The translations under genes were made by a program, and so were the position numbers. The notes below the pieces were generated by a model that made no database searches, was not told the origin of the DNA, and saw nothing but the letters and a program-made list of their open reading frames with translations. From contig NZGG01000021.1 of NCBI GenBank assembly GCA_002690865.1, forward strand, positions 1-45,782: DNA of 45,782 bases, in the 5' to 3' direction. The stretch's first letter is position 1; each line of letters starts with the position of its first letter. The stretch comes from Gammaproteobacteria bacterium (GTDB lineage Bacteria; Pseudomonadota; Gammaproteobacteria; Pseudomonadales; Azotimanducaceae). Below are positions 44,642 to 45,782 of this stretch, in pieces.

Positions 44642-45044
44642 TTTTCGTCGATATCTTGAGCCGCGCGAAACCAAGTTGTGCCGCCGCATCCATCGCCATT
44701 ACAACAAACTGATGCGGCGTTTCTGCATCCGCAGTTATGATTAAAGGTAGCGTATTATCCTCATCACTTACTTTATTTATCGCTACCACTAAGGTTTCTA
44801 GTTTTAAATTAAGCACGATTTTTTGGTTTACTGCCATAGAGCCTTTTTTTGTAATGGATATCTCAATCTCCTCTTCTGCTCTTTGGCTTTGATCAGTCCC
44901 AGACTCCGGAAGATCTATCACAATCCGGGCCTCCTTTGAAAAAGTCGTAGAAACCATAAAGAAGATCAGAAGAAGGAATACTACATCAATCAGGGGTGTG
45001 AGATTAATTTCTGATGTATCTCTCTTTTGCCGAGAAAACTTCAT
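44628..45044 (-). CDS. exbD: biopolymer transport protein ExbD/TolR family
   Basis: Proton-channel partner of ExbB (138 aa). A short cytoplasmic N-terminus leads to one membrane helix with the essential Asp: SEINLTPLIDVVFLLLIFFMV (about residues 11-31, D at about 19). The periplasmic domain ends LGFARLKISTKN. It overlaps exbB by 4 bp at its start and msbA by 14 bp at its end. In Pseudomonas an exbB-exbD-like pair heads the same lpxK-ycaR-kdsB operon, so a role in envelope energisation, not only TonB siderophore uptake, is likely; TolR versus ExbD cannot be separated by sequence alone. Confidence 0.9.
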   Translation of the reverse strand: MKFSRQKRDTSEINLTPLIDVVFLLLIFFMVSTTFSKEARIVIDLPESGTDQSQRAEEEIEISITKKGSMAVNQKIVLNLKLETLVVAINKVSDEDNTLPLIITADAETPHQFVVMAMDAAAQLGFARLKISTKNVTP

Positions 45045-45697
45045 TTTGGATTTATCTGGTCAATATTGTGCTTTGGAGTTTCGAATTGCGCAACATGCCC
45101 GCCCTGCATCAACTCGATTAATTTTAATGCCTCCTGTTCGATATCGATCGCTAGTTGATCAACACGTCTCTGAAAGAATCGGTAAAAAAATAAACTTGGT
45201 ATTGCTACTGTTAGCCCTGCTGCGGTAGTAATTAGTGCTTCTGAGATGCCACCAGCGAGCATCATTGCGTTACCAGTACCCTCTAACTTAATTGTTGTAA
45301 ATACCCTAATCATACCCAGGACAGTTCCTAGCAGGCCCAATAACGGGCTTATTGCCGCAACAGTTCCCAGGGTATTTAGGTAGCGTTCAAAGTCATGTAT
45401 TATTGAGTTCGCAGCCTCCTCGAGGCTCTCCTTCATAATATCTCTTCCACGTCGATGATTGGTGATACCTACGGCTAAAATCCTGCCAAGTGGGGATCCA
45501 TTTCTAATTTCCTTAAAGCGTTTAGCATCTAGTTCATCGTTCTTTATCCAACGCCACACTTGAGTTAAAAGGTTGCTAGGAAGAACCTGATTGGACCGTA
45601 GTGACCAAAATCTTTCGATACAAATAGCAATTGAAACTACAGAGCAAGCAATGATCGGTACCATCAGCCAACCGCCTGCTTGGACTATCTCTAACAA
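45041..45697 (-). CDS. exbB: MotA/TolQ/ExbB proton channel family protein
   Basis: Proton-channel protein of 218 aa with three membrane helices: about 10-28 (WLMVPIIACSVVSIAICIERF), about 102-124 (LNTLGTVAAISPLLGLLGTVLGMI) and about 150-172 (ISEALITTAAGLTVAIPSLF). LGLLGTVLGMI and EALITTAAGLTVAIP are family signatures. The start is a TTG at 45697, convincingly placed by a strong GGAGG (45708-45704) 6 bases upstream. It is the first gene of the visible operon exbB-exbD-msbA/lpxK-ycaR-kdsB-murB. Confidence 0.92.
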   Translation of the reverse strand: MLEIVQAGGWLMVPIIACSVVSIAICIERFWSLRSNQVLPSNLLTQVWRWIKNDELDAKRFKEIRNGSPLGRILAVGITNHRRGRDIMKESLEEAANSIIHDFERYLNTLGTVAAISPLLGLLGTVLGMIRVFTTIKLEGTGNAMMLAGGISEALITTAAGLTVAIPSLFFYRFFQRRVDQLAIDIEQEALKLIELMQGGHVAQFETPKHNIDQINPK

Positions 45698-45782
45698 CTT
45701 CTTCCTCCATTTTCTTCAGATCCGTACTCTACCACAGAAAAATCTATAGAGATCATTCTTCTCTTTTTTAAAAAATTAAAAA
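45698..45782. other. window edge upstream of exbB
   Basis: Apart from the exbB ribosome binding site, these 85 bp hold an A/T-rich stretch (45767-45782) that could belong to a promoter region, but I can assign no boxes. Confidence 0.3.

Noticed and set aside
1-45782. Mobile elements, CRISPR arrays, tRNA or rRNA genes
   Set aside because: No transposase or integrase frames, no spaced direct repeats and no cloverleaf signatures were seen on reading both strands of the gaps.

Overview
This window comes from the chromosome of an A+T-rich Gram-negative bacterium. I place it in the Gammaproteobacteria. It carries lipid A genes (lpxA, lpxK, msbA, kdsB), the fabA/fabB pair, an E. coli-type RNase E, RimJ, and the conserved block rne | rluC | maf | yceD-rpmF-fabD-fabG-acpP-fabF-mltG-tmk-holB. 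In that block the order and the strand switches match Enterobacteria and Pseudomonas. The large number of acyl-CoA, molybdo-hydroxylase and DUF3604-type genes suggests a free-living, possibly marine, heterotroph; that is inference. I see no tRNA, rRNA, IS element, prophage or CRISPR array.

Left part (1-12.5 kb) is a metabolic mosaic. It holds selU, two unrelated acyl-CoA dehydrogenases around a TetR regulator, hemF, a divergent stand-alone mraY, and rimJ. A leftward cluster follows: glyoxalase, amidohydrolase, membrane Rieske protein and flavodoxin, preceded by a large secreted DUF3604-like protein.

Middle part (12.5-28 kb) has moaA, murF, sppA, phoB-phoR, fabA-fabB, lpxA, a HAD hydrolase with galE, and a leftward operon for a three-subunit xanthine-dehydrogenase-family enzyme that ends in a MoaD-like sulfur carrier. 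Several envelope genes (mraY, murF, lpxA) sit outside the clusters in which they are normally found.

Right part (28-45.8 kb) is the conserved core. It runs holB, tmk, mltG, fabF, acpP, fabG, fabD, rpmF, yceD, with plsX, fabH and pabC missing from their usual slots. Then come maf, rluC, a structured leader and rne. The last operon is exbB-exbD-msbA/lpxK-ycaR-kdsB-murB, read leftward.

The most striking observations are: an uninterrupted in-frame MsbA-LpxK fusion; a murB whose family-conserved N-terminus lies upstream of any ATG/GTG/TTG codon; a chain of hairpins in front of rne; a near-consensus promoter that would make yceD almost leaderless; clean loss of plsX-fabH; a MraY whose histidine motif is altered; and a methylsuccinyl-CoA-dehydrogenase-like enzyme. 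No wholly new multi-gene system is evident. All calls come from reading the sequence and remembered family features; no searches were run.
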